A stretch of 64,000 nucleotides of DNA from Camellia lanceoleosa (Eukaryota; Streptophyta; Magnoliopsida; Ericales; Theaceae), in assembly GCA_025200525.1 (NCBI GenBank), contig CM045761.1, positions 64,822,009-64,886,008 on the forward strand, in the 5' to 3' direction. Below the pieces are notes generated by a model, which made no database searches, was not told the origin of the DNA, and saw nothing but the letters and a program-made list of their open reading frames with translations. Position numbers and translations under genes: made by a program. This document shows, piece after piece, positions 22,461-35,154 of this stretch (within the stretch, counting starts at the first letter, position 1; every line of letters starts with the position of its first letter).

Positions 22461-23510
22461 AAAGTTTGGCATGTACCCTTATTCTCCGCAAGATCCATGG
22501 ACTGCTCGCCAACATAATCGTGGAACCCGAGTTGATTGAAGAAATTAGAACCTGCCAATGTGAAGATAAACTTTTGAAGAAAAAGTACGAAGAACAAGAA
22601 AGCACGCCCGATCCTGATTTCACGATAAGCAATGAAATGCTAAAATTTCGGAATCGAATTTGCGTACCCGACCTTCTAGAACTCAAGAAAAGGATCTTGG
22701 TAGAAGCTCATAGCTCAAGGTTTGCGATCCATCCTGGCAATACGAAGATGTATCACGATCTGAAGGAACACTTCTGGTGGACAAGAATGAAGAAAGACAT
22801 AGCAAGCCATGTCTCCAAATGCCTGCGTTGTCAACAAGTTAAAGCAGAACATCAGAGACTTGCAGGAATGTTGTAACCACTCCCTATTCCTGAATGGAAG
22901 TGGGAACACATTACTATGGACTTCGTGGTCGGACTACCGCAATCAGTCTTGAAGAATGATGCAATATGGGTTATCATGGATCGATTGACGAAGTCGGCGC
23001 ATTTTCTACCAATCAAAATCATGTACTCTCTTTCTAAGTTCGCCACTCTATACATTAAGGAAATCATTCGCTTACACGGCACCCCAGTTTCAATCGTATC
23101 CGATAGAGACCCTCGTTTCGTGTCTCATTTCTGGAACAAATTGCAAGAAGCTTTGGGAACCACTCTGAAGTTTAGCACGGCTTATCACCTTCAAACTGAT
23201 GGGCAATCTGAAAGGACGATCCAGACTTTGGAAGATATGTTACGTTTGTGTGTGTTAAACCTCAAAGGTAACTGGGATGATCATCTACCTTTGGTGGAGT
23301 TCGCGTATAATAATAGCTACCATGCAAGTATTGGAATGGCACCATACGAGGCACTGTATGGAAGGGGATGTCGATCACCTCTGTGTTTGACAGAAGTCGG
23401 AGACGGAAAATTATTAGGCCCCGAGATCGTGCAAATGACAAGCGATAAAATCCAACTCATCCAGCAATAAATTCGCACTGCTCAGAGTCGCCAGAAAAGC
23501 TATGCAGATA
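22461..23510 (+). pseudogene. Integrase of element D
   Basis: A zinc-binding HHCC region (HPGNTKMYHDL, CLRCQQVK) ends at a TAA (22874). The catalytic core follows in the same frame: MDFVVGLPQS (Asp), IVSDRDPRF (Asp), DGQSERTIQ (Glu), with GMAPYEALYGR. Stops at 23468 and 23513 precede the C-terminal part. The catalytic triad is complete, but three nonsense codons prevent a full product. Confidence 0.92.
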
Positions 23511-23992
23511 CATGAAGACGAGACTTAGAATTTCAAGTGGGCGATCATGTGTTCCTAAAGATCTCACCAACGAGAGGGGTTATCCGATTTGGGAAGCGAG
23601 GAAAGTTAAACCCACGTTACATCGGCCCATTCGAGATACTCGAAAGGATTGGTTCTGTGGCATATCGCCTTGCGCTTCCACCTGAACTATCCAATGTGCA
23701 TAATGTGTTTCACGTTTTGATGTTTCGTCAATATATTCGAGATCCGGAGCATGTTGTCGATCATGAGAACTTGGAAATTCAAGAAGACCTCTCCTATGAA
23801 GAGCAACCTGTACAGATTCTTGATCATCGTGACCAGGTCCTCCGAAATAAGACTATACCTCTCGTAAAAGTCTTATGGAGAAACCATCGTGTCGAAGAAG
23901 CAACGTGGGAAACTGAAAGCCAAATGCGGACCAAATATCCACACTTATTCGAAAACCAAGGTACGTCAAGTTTGGAGACAAACTTCTTTTAA
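23511..23992 (+). pseudogene. Integrase C-terminus with chromodomain of element D
   Basis: The open frame from 23537 contains the GPF/Y-like motif (YIGPFEILERIG), NVHNVFHVLMF and, at about 23870-23955, the chromodomain LVKVLWRNHRVEEATWE. Chromodomains direct chromoviral integration to particular chromatin. This defines the clade of element D. It ends at a TAA just before the polypurine tract. Confidence 0.9.
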
Positions 23993-24004
23993 GGAGAGGA
24001 GAAA

Positions 24005-25422
24005 TGTGACACCCAAAAATTTTTCTTTTAAAATTGCAATAAATAGAACTCTAAAATAAATAAATCAATCAATAAATAATAATAAATAAATAAGAAATTG
24101 AGAAGTTATCAATTAAATTTTTTGCCAGGCACCACACATTAAATATTTTAGTATGTGGTAAGTAATGTTTTATAGTTTGGTAGTGAAATTTTTAGATGTG
24201 AACCTAACTTATAATCATAAGTAATTTTAGGACTCATAAAAGGAATCATCATCTTTAGATTTGAATAATAATAATAATAATAATAAAAAGAAGAAGGGGG
24301 GGTGATTTGTCGCCATCCTAATGCATAGGATGGTGACTAAGTGACTAATGTTTCAATAACTTGCCACGTATTAGTCATAGGGGAGAGCAAGTGGTCACAT
24401 GTTTAACAAGTGGCCAAACCTAGCAAAACATGTTGATGAATTATACAAGTTATTGCCTATAAATAGGGAAGTAGTGGATTGAGTTTCAACAAGAAAACAA
24501 AAACGTTCTTAGTATATTCAGTGAGCTCCGAAAGGTGGAGAATTGTAGTAGCAAAACTAAAAGTTAAGAGTCAACCTTAGGGTGAGTTTTATTATACCTT
24601 GAGTTATTATAATATGTTTTCTACATGTCTTAAGTTACCATAATATATTTTACGAATGTTTTGAATTACCACAATTTATTTGATATAAATTATGTTTTAT
24701 GGTTAGGTTAATGTTTCAATTATGTGGATTATTTTCTGAACTCTATTTGCTTAAATTAAAACCCATGGATATGTTGTTTGAATTTTAGAGATTATTTGAC
24801 AATAACCTTGTAAACAATTATTTTCTATAAGTACCACCACGGGAGTCTCATGCCTTGGGGGACTTAAATAACCATAGGCCCCTGTTTGACCACTTTGTGG
24901 TCCCCTGTTTGTCATGGATCCATTGACTCCTGTAGTGATTGTCACTTAGTGACCCCTGTTCTGTTCTGTTCTGTACCGTGGTTATAGTGATTTATTTCAG
25001 TTTCTAGCACTTAAGTAATTTGTGTATTCAACTCAAATTATGTTAATGTTTTAGTAAATAATTATACATGGCCATTTTGTACCCTAATACTCACAGTATA
25101 ATATTTCTCACTCTGCTATGTGCTTATAGCTGTTACCCCTTTCAAGTGACGAGGTTTAGCGGGATCAAGATGGAAAATGAATCGTTGTGTTGTTTTTTTT
25201 TTTTTAAATCTTTTTTTTTTATTTCTGTCTGTTTTGTTTTGAACTCTTGTAATATAATAAAGTTCAAATGACTATGTTTTATTCCCTTTTAAATAAGCAT
25301 TTGGTACCCACTTATTTTATTTAATTTATCCGCTTGCGCTGCGACTACAAAATTATTTGAATTATTTTATTTTTATCTTGTTACGACGCTGAACCTTTGG
25401 GTAGCGGGTTTGGGTCGTGACA
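24005..25422 (+). repeat. 3' LTR of element D with preceding polypurine tract
   Basis: Starts TGTGACACCC at 24005, directly after aaggagaggagaaa (about 23991-24004), and ends GGGTCGTGACA. 1418 bp; differs from the 5' LTR by scattered substitutions and small indels (for example in the ctgttctgttctg run near 24960). Confidence 0.95.
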
Positions 25423-25427
25423 ATGAA

Positions 25428-26312
25428 TCCCATATATTTTGGACAATTGTGTCCTAGGGGGATGTGAGATAGAAATTGTGAGATTGGAATCCCATGGAAT
25501 TAAGTTGTAAAATGACACATTTTCTCTCTAAGTATTTGATTTCATTATATATTGTATTTAGTAAAATAAAATAAAATATAAAAATCTCAATTAAAAAAAA
25601 ATAAAGTAAAATTATTTAATTTTTATTAATGTTTATTTATTAGGCGCTTGGTCGATAAATCCACTTTTGATTTTTTTTTTTTTTTTTTTTTTTTGGTTCA
25701 AAAATCCAGGAGTTAGAATACCTTGTTCAAAAGGACAAATTTAGATAAAATGATCAAACTATCCCTATATATATATATATATATGCTAATGTAATGAAAC
25801 TAAATCAAGTCCTCACTCTCACTCTCTCTCTTCCATTCTCAAACCCATCTCACCTCTCTCTCTCTCTATCCTCTCATCTCTATCGATCCGAGAGCATTTC
25901 TGTCGCCGTCGACACCTTTTCCTCCGCCGATCTCCTCCGCCTTCGTTGAAGCCTTCTCCATCGCCTCCTATCCTCATTGTCAACTAGCTTCTGATTCCTC
26001 TATACAACTGTGATCATGCAGTGGCGTTGACTGTGGTGCTACCGTCATTGTCTCACCTGTCAACCAGCGTCAGAAGCCTATAAACCAAAACAAACCAAAC
26101 TCTCTTCTCTCTCTCTCTAATCTCCGACGCTATCTATCCCCTCTCTTTTCATCCTCTAGTTCATTCCTCAACAAGTCAGAGTTTCTCCCAAACTATCTCT
26201 CTCTAGATCCGAGTCTCTAAGATCGCGATCAACGACCAGCGGTAAGCTCCGGTTGCGACAAAGGAAATTTCTCCGTGAATTTCTGTGAAGTTTCTGTTGA
26301 GGAAAATGATAG
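25428..26312 (+). other. CT-rich, gene-leader-like sequence
   Basis: After AT-rich DNA and a (TA)n run near 25771, 25800-26240 is CT/TCC-rich (ctctctct, cctccgccgatctcctccgcc) like a plant 5' untranslated leader. It ends at a donor-like CAGCG|GTAAGC (26241). No convincing ORF follows. It could be the 5' end of a decayed or captured host gene. An inexact inverted match (ttggtcgataaatcca near 25659; ttggtgataaatcca, inverse, near 28520) might delimit a larger gene-capturing element. Confidence 0.3.
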
Positions 26313-26321
26313 GTATACGCT

Positions 26322-27220
26322 AAGGGTAGGCGCGGGTTGGTTGCGGCCACAGAATCTCCAATCTGCTATCCATCCGTCAGATCGGTGGATTGAAAAAAAT
26401 CAATCCGCATCCGTCTGCCAATTCGGCGGATGTGGATTGAGTGGATTGATGGATGGATACGAATCAGTTTGGCGGTTTAAAATTTTATAAATTTTCAACA
26501 TAATTCAACTTGTACAATTCCTCAAAAAAAAAAAAAAGTATTAGAGTCAATGACTTAAAAAAATATTACAATCACTGCATGCCTCATCCAAAAAAAGCAA
26601 GTTTGAAACTTTAGAATATTACAATCACTGCATGCATCATCCACATATTATAATTACAGCATGCCTCATCCACATAAAGTATTACAATTTGTGGTTTTTA
26701 AAATATTAAAACAATTCAAACCACCAAAACCATGAACAGAGTAGTAACAGAGATTGTATGCCTCTGTATTATTACATCTATATCTGTTTTTGAAAACAAA
26801 AACCAACTAGCATATTTTATCTTTTTTATTTATTATTTTTAGAGTTAGATTTAATATCCAAAAAATATAAATGAATAATACATTTATTTTTTTCAATTCA
26901 AAAATTATATTCAAGTTGAAAACTCTTTTTCAACAGAATATATTCAACATAATATTTAAACTCTTTTTCAATTGAAAGCACAAATAGAATATTTAAACAA
27001 ATTGAAAACACAAAATCTTACAAATTACTATAGGTGCTTGTGGTTTGGCAATTTGGTTACAACCAAAGAAACCTAAAATCCACCATCCGTCCAAAACTAG
27101 GCGAATTGAAAAAAATCAATCCGCAACCGTCCACTCGTTATCACGCATCCATCCAAAATGCAGCGGATCAGTTCAGTTAGATCGATTTGGGCGGATTGAT
27201 ATATCCGCTGCTCATCTCTA
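26322..27220. mobile_element. Mutator-like non-autonomous element (copy 1)
   Basis: A 0.9-kb AT-rich element with a perfect 9-bp target duplication, gtatacgct (26313-26321 and 27221-27229). The ends aagggtaggcgcggg and, inverse, tagagatgagcagcgg are similar but short. Both ends carry related subterminal blocks in the same orientation with attgaaaaaaatcaatccgca and ccatccgtc words. A 9-bp duplication points to the Mutator superfamily. No coding sequence. A related copy lies at about 50930-51580. Confidence 0.75.
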
Positions 27221-27229
27221 GTATACGCT

Positions 27230-29203
27230 GATGATTTGATTAGAATTGAAATGAAATGTTTTCCTTGGAGATTTGCACAATAAATTGAGTAGAGTAAATA
27301 AATGATGTTTAGTTTTATCATTTTTTCGTTCCACTATTATCAAACCATTATTGACTGCACTTTTCCCTTTGTTTGTTATTATTTATTTATTTATTTTTGC
27401 TTAGAAATACTTGAGCATTTATTTTTGGAGTTATTAAATGCTCATTAGCATGAGTTTTCCCCTCAGGTTTCTACACATAAATCAAACACATTTTGAAATA
27501 GAAATCAATCAAGCACAACATAAGAGGTAGAAAGAAAAAAAATTGCCTAGACTCATACAATCCTCATATTAACAAACAATCAATACCAAAATTACAATAC
27601 AAAACTCATTTTTTACGTAACTAGGGTTTCATCTTTATTAACCTTAAGTAAAGAGCTTGGCCACTCATAGAGATAGATAGAAGAGAAGACAACTATCTAC
27701 ATACATAGAAATCACCATGCTTAAGATCTGGTGGAGATGTATCTCCAATAGATTTCAACAAAATCTATTTATTTATTTTTTATTTTTTGATATTGTTGTT
27801 GATGATGATGATGAACAGATAAAAATTCATAAACAAAAAGAAAATAGATGAATTTTTGTGTAATATTTTATTGTTGGAATATTTGGTGAAGATGTATCTC
27901 CAACAGATTTCAAATAAATCTATTTTTTAATTTTTATTTTTTTGATGTTGTTGATGATGATGATGAACAAATAAAAATTCATATATATATATAGAGAGAG
28001 AGATGGGGAGATGAATTTTTGTGTAACATTTTAGTGTCGGTGGTGGATAATTCCAACAATAGAAAAATTAGTTTGTGAATTTCAAACAGATAGAAAAAAT
28101 GGACTTCCAAATTTGAGTAACAAATAAAAAAAATTATTATTTTAACAATTAAAACAGATAGATAGAATTTATGAAAAAATTAAATAGATAGATAGAATTT
28201 AGGAAAAAAAATTGAACAAATAAATAGAATTTAATGGAAAAAATTGAACAGATAGTTAAAAAAATTGAATAGATAGTTAAAAATTTTGAACAGATAGACA
28301 AAATATCTGAACAGATAGAAAAAAAATTTGAACATGTAGGTATAAATTTGAACAGATAGTCAACGAAAAGTCAAACAGATAAAAAAAAAGTCAGGGTGTA
28401 AAATTGAAAACAAAATGTTGTGCAGGACTTCTCACCAAATTATTTTACAAAGTGTGGACCTCTCACCTATAAAAAAAAATATCCATTGGACCTAATGCTA
28501 TACTCTCTTTAGATTGGATTTATCACCAATTTTCTCTTATTTATTTAATTTTTTAAATAAATTTTTATAGATGTTTATTTAAAATTTTTGTTGATATTTT
28601 ATTTAATTTCATTATTTAATTTTTATTATTTTTTAAAATAAATTTATGTAAAATTTTATATTAAAAGTAACATAAATTTTATTGATGTTTTATTTTTTTA
28701 ATTTATTTAATTAAAAAAATTAACGAATTTAATTCTTTTAAAAATAAAATAAAATAAAATTTTAATTAATCTAACCATAAAAAATTAAAATATTAAAGAC
28801 AGATTTGGTGCTGCTATTACTTAGCAAACAATTGAAAAGTGTAAAATAATCTATTGAACATATATCCGTCTTCATAATATTTTAATCAAACATTGAATTC
28901 AATAGAATAGTTATTTCTAGATATTTAATCTCATGAGAAAACAAATATGAAATACACATCATTTTCAACTAAATAGTTCAAAGACTATATATTCCAAGAT
29001 TAATAGTCCGATGGATTACAATCTCTCTTACCCAATCCATCCAAACAAACATGACCAAAGGGCCATATAACACAAATGGTTTGAATCAATAAAAAAACGA
29101 AAAAAAACAAAAAAAAAAACCCATGAACAATTCTCTCAAATTCAAATTAAAGTTGAGAGAAACTTAACCTATTATACGTATCTTATATGTATGTATATAC
29201 ATT

Positions 29204-29253
<50 letters not shown>

Positions 29254-29293
29254 ATGAAGAAATGGATTGAAGGTTGATGGAAGAACCGCTATC
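27230..29293. other. AT-rich DNA with local duplications
   Basis: No gene is seen. 27728-28050 contains a duplicated block of about 160 bp (tggtgagatgtatctccaa... gttgatgatgatgatgaac). 28080-28400 is a degenerate array of aaaattgaacagatag-like words. A (TA)n(GA)n microsatellite lies at about 29205-29250. Confidence 0.6.
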
Positions 29294-29335
29294 TTACACT
29301 CTGTTTAGATGGAGAGAGAAAAAAAATGATAAAAT

Positions 29336-30090
29336 GCCGTTTGGTAATACTTACGTTTTCAGTTTTCTGTTTATATTTACAAAAATTTTAAAAACTCAAA
29401 TAAAAACTTGTTTGGTAAATTTTTTATTTATAAATCAATAGTCTCAGTTTATAAATTTGGCCAAAAAATGTAAACTCAAAAAGTATGTTTCTGTTTTGAG
29501 TTTTGAGTTTTTTTTTTTTTTTTTACCACCCAACACTAGCCACCACCCGCCACCATTTTCCACCACCGTCTTCCGCCACCACCACCACCACTCATCCCCC
29601 ACCACCACCTGCCACCACCACTCACTACCCACCTGCCACCACCTGCCACCACCCCACCACCCACCACCACCACCACCACCGCCGCCACCACCCACCACCA
29701 CCGCCACCCGCCACCACCACCACCCACCACCCACCTGCCACCACTACCACCACCACCCACCCGCCTGCCCGTCCTTGGCCACTACCACTTACCACCACCC
29801 ACCACTAGCCACCACCACCACCACCCACCACCGCCACCACCACCGCCACCACCCGCCACCACTATCCGCCATCATTTTCCACCACCGTCTTCCGCTGCCA
29901 CCACTCGTCACCAGCCACCACCCGCCACCACTTGTCATTTCTCACTCTTTTTTATATTTTTAAATTTTTTTAAACATTTTGTCTAAACCAAACGCATTTG
30001 TAGTTTATGTTTTTCTAAAAATAAACAAAAACCAGTTTATAAAATTTTTGTAAATATAAAATGAAAACGTAAATGTTACCAAACAGGCCC
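29336..30090. mobile_element. Inner MITE with long inverted repeats and a CCA core
   Basis: The ends gccgtttggtaatacttacgt and, inverse, gggcctgtttggtaacattt, with a shared run containing atatttacaaaaatttt, form inverted repeats of about 60 bp. The centre (29529-29930) is a CCA/CACCACC microsatellite. The target duplication is not clear. The CCA run produces long His/Pro or Gly/Trp ORFs that are not genes. Confidence 0.75.
29529..29930. repeat. CCA/CCACC compound microsatellite
   Basis: About 400 bp of imperfect ccaccaccacc interspersed with ccgccacc and tgccacc, inside the inner MITE. Confidence 0.95.
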
Positions 30091-30850
30091 TAAGAATTAG
30101 GAAATATCTTCACTTGTATGGATAGTTAAATAGGTGAGAAATGGTGAGAAAATAATTTTCACCAAACTTGTGTTTTGTTTCCCACCAAATGGGTGAGATT
30201 TGGTGAGAAATGAATTGTGTTTAATGAAAGTTTTCTAAATATCAAAATTATCCTTATGAAAAAATATAATATAACTTATTAATATGGAAGGTTATTTTGG
30301 TAAAATAAAATACAATACTTTCATTTATTTTCTCTTATTTACTCTATACAAACAAGATAGATAAGAAACCATATTCTCTTCTCTTTTATTCATCTAAACA
30401 TAATAGTGAGAAACGATAATTATTTCTTTTCTTTTCTTACCTATATAAGAAATTACAATAATTTATTTTCTCACCTCACCTTACAATCTAAACGGAGTGT
30501 TAGTGATCATATGAGAGACTTCCTATTGCTTTGCCTTGTGCACAGCATCCCCATTCCTTGAAGGGATCATGCACAAGGTAGGTCTAAACATTAAGGGGTT
30601 GTTTAGGATGTCCTAAATGAGTACACTTTTTATCTTTTTAGACTAAAAAGTTGAGGAAAAAAATATGGATGTTTAGGTTAACTTTTTGACTTTTTACGAA
30701 AAAAATATGTATTAAAAAATTGTATAAATTAGTGTGTAGAAAAAGTTTTGACAGTGTAGGCTATACGGTGGTAACAAGGTTTGTAGAGTGGTGTAATAGG
30801 AAATGATTGCCTCCTTTTCGGGCAACCATTTGGACAGTACTCTTTAGCCA

Positions 30851-31147
30851 GTGGGGGCCCACCACGGGTCCCGTTTTGCTAATCGGAACCGTTCAATATG
30901 TACAACTCGTCGAGTATTATATATTTGTAAAAAGTCACATTGATCGAATATCTATAGCTTTCTGATCGGATTAGTTTTTTTGTCAACCGTTAACTATAAC
31001 ACCATCCATTTTTTATACAAAACTGATTTGATTATGTAGTTAGCAATATCCGATCAACGTGACTTTTTATAAGTATATAATACTGGACGAGTTCTACACA
31101 TACGGTTCAGATTATCAAAACGGGACTTGTGGTGGGCTCTCACAAGC
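30851..31147. mobile_element. Palindromic MITE (long inverted arms)
   Basis: Left arm gtgggggcccaccacgggtcccgtttt... to gatcgaatat and right arm (inverse gagcccaccacaagtcccgtttt... to gatcggatat) are about 110 bp each and similar throughout. The RNA would fold into a long hairpin. The layout is like the element at 36442-36808. Confidence 0.75.
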
Positions 31148-31371
31148 CCAACATTACCGTCTAACTTAGTAAATATATATATATGTAATTTTTTTTTTGT
31201 TCCTTTCACGGTACTTTCCCATCAATTTAATACCTTTCACAGTGTAAAGTTAGTTTGTATTAAAATATTATGTATATTAATTTTTTTATATTTTTAATTT
31301 GTGAATAGTGATAACTTTTTTGCTTTTTTTTTTTTTTTTTTTGTAACTTTTTGACTTTTTAGATTTTTTCT

Positions 31372-31999
31372 AGGGTGAATTACACTAATAGTCCCTATAG
31401 TTTTTTGGCTTGTGTCACTTTGGTCCTTGACTTTTCAATTGTGACACATTTGACCCTGAATTTTGAATCTTGTTCTAAATAAAGACAATTGAAGATATCA
31501 TTAGATTTTTCAAGGGTAAAATCGTCAATTTGATAAAATATAAACTAATTTGACAAAAATAAATGTCAAATAAATATTTTTAAATTTTTAAAAATTATTT
31601 CTACCCACTAAAAATAAAATTATGTAAAATTAATAAACTTTTTAGACATTTATTTATTTTTTTACCAAATTATTTTTTATTATATATTTAGATGATGATC
31701 ATGTAAAATTAATTTTTAAAAATTAATAATGTAATTTTTATCAATTTTACATAATTTTATCATTGATGGATAAAAATAATTTTTAAAAAATTAAAAATAT
31801 TTTTTGACATTTATTTTTGTCAAAATAGTTTATATTTTAATAAATTGACTATTTTGCCTTTGAAATTAAATAATGATATCTTCAATTTTCCTTATTTGTA
31901 ACAAAATTTAAAATTCAAGGTCAAATGTGTCACAATTAAAAAGTCAAGAACCAAAATGACATGAGTCCTAAACTATAGAGACTATTAATATATTTTGCC
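31372..31999. mobile_element. Mutator-like MITE with 9-bp target duplication
   Basis: 628 bp flanked by a perfect attttttct duplication (31363-31371 and 32000-32008). The arms are long inverted repeats (left actaatagtccctatag; inverse right attaatagtctctatag; then ttttggtccttgact-like sequence on both sides). Non-coding. Confidence 0.8.
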
Positions 32000-32025
32000 A
32001 TTTTTTCTAACATCCCAAACCAGGC

Positions 32026-33568
32026 CAAAATCCTTTTCTCTATTCTATTCAATTTCAAAGTGAACTAGTTTTAGCATGGAATGAATTTTTGTCGGTAGCA
32101 CGCCGGTACTCTCACTCAATCTCCGTTTTATGATAGGTCATGGGTTGAAGATCGAATTAAATGAAGAATAAATATTAGGACTTCATTTCTTTCGCCTCCT
32201 TTTGACCCTCTTTTTTTTTTTTGATTGGTCACTTTTTCTTTTTCTTTTCTTTTTTTTCTCCTCCTCCAATCACCATCCACCACGTGTATGTAGGGATGGT
32301 GGAAATTAAAGTTTAAGGAGGTCTAAATCATTGCTGTTAAATGAATTCGAGCCATCATCAAAATCATTAAAGTAAAATGAGCCTCTTGAATGACATTTTC
32401 CAATCTAGATAATCTTTCATTATACAAAAATTCTATAGGGTACTGACCCATACGTCGTCTTTACATAGTTCAAAACTCACCTGGTGCAAAACAAAACAAA
32501 ACACGTGTTCTAATTAGTCCGACATATAAATACCGTCGAACTTTCACTGGATTTCTGTCAAATAGTCATTGAAGACTCACCGGAATATTCAACGTCGTCA
32601 AGAAATAGCCGGAGTGTCGCTAGAATATTCTGAATGTCATTGAAAATCGTCAGAATGTCCAGAACATCACTGGATGTCACGAATATCATCGGAGACTCGC
32701 AAGAATATCCATAATATTACCCAAAAACAAAAAATAAACGAATACATTAGGGAGAAAAAAAATGACAAAATTTGCTAATATTGACAAATTGAAAAGAAAA
32801 ACATGTAACAAGAAGAAACAATAACAATAGAGAAAAAACATAAGTTGTTTTTCAACTGATCAAACTGAAAAAATTTGCTAATATTGACAAATTGAAAAGA
32901 AAAACATGTAACAAGAAGAAACAATAACAATAAAGCAAAAACATAAGTTGTTTTTCAACTGGTCAAACTAAAAAGTATACTTCGATTTACAGTTTCAAAA
33001 TATGATTCTATTAAGCATTTCTCCTTATTAATCAAACTGAAAAACATATTATGGAACTGCAAAAATTTTATAATTTTAAAGCATGATTCATTTCAGCACT
33101 TGAAAAATTGAAACTTAAAAATTTTGTAATTTTCATCGCCTGAAACTAAAACTCAAAAATTATTTGTTCAGTACTCAAAAATTATTTGTTCAAAACTCAA
33201 AATTTTTCTTTATTAAAATAGGAAAAGAGAAGTGTAAAAAAAAAAAAAAAAAAAAAAAAGATCAAATGAGAGAGACAAACATAAAGAGATGAGGTACTCC
33301 AGCAACCATTTTTAATTTCGATCTAACCAGATCTGATATAGATCTACTCATATTTGCTCTAAATTTGATTATTCTGGTGAGTCTTATCTTGTAATCTTAG
33401 CCAAATTTGAGTAGATCTATATCAAGAATATCGTCGAAAACTCATCTCGTTCACCATCAATAAAGGCGAAGCAAAAACTCAATAGTTGGCGGTTACCGAT
33501 GATCCAATTGATTGTGTTGCCGGTCACCAGTGAACGTCTATCAAAAACAGAATAAGGAAGGAGCCTTA
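32026..33568. other. AT-rich DNA with a 103-bp tandem duplication
   Basis: No gene is seen. 32768-32970 contains two near-identical 103-bp copies starting aaatttgctaatattgac. 32530-32710 has loosely repeated words (gtc..gaatattc, catcgg). A poly-A run lies at about 33236-33260. Confidence 0.65.
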
Positions 33569-33794
33569 GGCCTCGTTTGGCAAGTGAATTTTTTAGCTAA
33601 AAAGTCAAAAGTTACTAAAAAAGTCAAAAAACTAACAACTTATACAAAAAAGTCAAAGATTTCCTTTTCTCTCTATTTTTTGTACATATTTTTATAAAAA
33701 GTCAAAAAATCATCCAAACATATTAATTTTTTTTATATTATATTTTAGCTAAAAAATTAAAAAATTACTAAAAAAATCTATTCCCAAACGAAAC
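33569..33794. mobile_element. Short MITE
   Basis: The left end ggcctcgtttggcaagtgaatttttta and, inverse, the right end gtttcgtttgggaatagattttttta define a 226-bp element rich in aaaagtcaaaa words. Non-coding. The target duplication is uncertain. Confidence 0.65.
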
Positions 33795-35154
33795 TAATAT
33801 TTTTTGATCTACACAAAAGTTGTGGGACTAATAGGGTACAAGTCCTCATATCATGACTTCCAGATAATTTGCCCAAATTCAAGTATTTTTTTTGTTTTTT
33901 ATTTTTCTGGGCCAGCGTGAGTTGGTTAGGCTGATATGGGGTTGGACTTGTTCAACGCCCAATTTAGGGAACCCGCGAGAAAGCCTAAATGCGGGGATCG
34001 TATTTATACTAAAAACAATTATTTTTAGTGGACTCTATTAAATTATTTAGAATTATAATTTATTCTTAATATACTTTATGTTTTTTTTTTTTTCTTTTAA
34101 ATTATCTTTCAAGATACATCTAAATAATAAACAAATCAAAAACTCTAAATTACTCCATTTTGAAAAACCGTTTCAAAAATTTTTAAACAAATTTTTTATT
34201 ACAATTATTCATTTTATTCACATACAAAGAACGACAACACTAGTGAAGGATGCTGGCAATGCATCAAAATCACTTAAATCCTGACCATTATCTTTTGTAA
34301 CAGGTTCAAAATGTCCTTCAATCAAAGACGATTGTTTCTTAGATATCATAAGATGCAAGAACCATCCACAGTTAATGACAAACTGCTGATAATATAAAGT
34401 TGTGTTCATTGTTTGATATAAGGTACTCGTCTTGTTTCTAAAAATAAGAACCATATTTCTGTAGCAGAATAATTATGCAAGAATTAATGGGCTATAATAA
34501 TTTATTACTGGTGCGTAATCGAGAACTATCTCATAGCATTTTATATCTACTACTTTATACCTAAGATTTATGTAATTGTTTGCTGCTCAACTTATTGATA
34601 TTGATGATAATGGTGAATTTTGGTATGGTGGATTATAATTTTGGAGTAAGAAAGAAGATGAAAAGAAAATGATAAAAACTTGAGGTTAGAGAAGAAGATA
34701 AAAAGAATTGGATATGAAGAATACCTATAAGTGATTTTGGTGTACTTGAGAAAAAAATATTTCATTTTAGGATTTAATATATGTTATTTTTATTATTAAA
34801 TTTATATTAAACTATAAATTATTAAATTTATATTAAAAATATTTAATATATGTTGTTTTTATTATTAAATTTATATTAAAATATAATAAGAAATTTTAAT
34901 TAAGCGTACTAAATTATTATTTGCGTACAAATAAAATCATCCCAAAAATGCAGATACACCCAGCCACAGACGAACCCAATCATTTACACATCTGACTTTG
35001 ATGTGTTAAATATGAAATCTAATACTAGAACACAGTCCAAAGGTATTTTTTTCATTTTTTTTTTTTTTGGGGGGGGGGGCTAATGATGTGATTTAATTTT
35101 AACTCACAGAATTTTCGTACTACTAAAACATTGACAATATTGACAATATTTTAA
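33795..35154. other. AT-rich intergenic DNA
   Basis: No gene that I can support. A short minus-strand open block (34454-34218, with HFEPVTKDNGQDLSDFDALPASF) looks somewhat protein-like but has no recognisable partner exon. A poly-G run occurs at about 35070. Confidence 0.4.

Larger units (their letters stand above)
16901..25422 (+). mobile_element. Element D: complete Ty3/gypsy chromovirus (Tekay/Del-like), inactivated
   Basis: An 8.5-kb element bounded by LTRs 16901-18315 and 24005-25422 and by a perfect 5-bp target duplication, atgaa (16896-16900 and 25423-25427). It has an initiator-Met-type primer site (tggtatcagag, 18320) and a polypurine tract (about 23991-24004). The order is gag, protease, reverse transcriptase, RNase H, integrase, chromodomain, all plus strand. 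Domain order and the C-terminal chromodomain place it in the chromoviruses. Coding is broken by stops in gag (20438), before RT (21216) and at 22337, 22874, 23468 and 23513, and by frame changes near 21090 and 22060. It could move only with proteins supplied elsewhere. The two LTRs differ at scattered positions, on the order of a few percent by eye, so insertion is not very recent. Confidence 0.95.
29297..30499. mobile_element. Tourist-like MITE carrying a second MITE
   Basis: Terminal inverted repeats CACTCTGTTTAGAT and, inverse, CACTCCGTTTAGAT are flanked by TTA on both sides (29294-29296 and 30500-30502), as expected for PIF/Harbinger-type elements. The outer element is interrupted by another inverted-repeat element at 29336-30090. 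No transposase. Confidence 0.8.
30503..32025. mobile_element. Inverted-repeat element cluster with two nested elements
   Basis: The outer ends, ggggttgtttaggatgtcc (about 30595) and the inverse of the right end, ggcctggtttgggatgtta (about 32025), form imperfect inverted repeats; inside them lie the palindromic element at 30851-31147 and the Mutator-like element at 31372-31999. 30503-30594 is unassigned. No coding sequence. No clear target duplication for the outer unit. Confidence 0.5.

Noticed and set aside
29457..29963. Long His/Pro-rich plus-strand ORF and Gly/Trp-rich minus-strand ORFs
   Set aside because: They are translations of a CCA microsatellite in several frames inside a MITE.
34218..34454. 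Minus-strand open block that looks like an exon
   Set aside because: No partner exon, no convincing splice sites on both sides and no recognised family.
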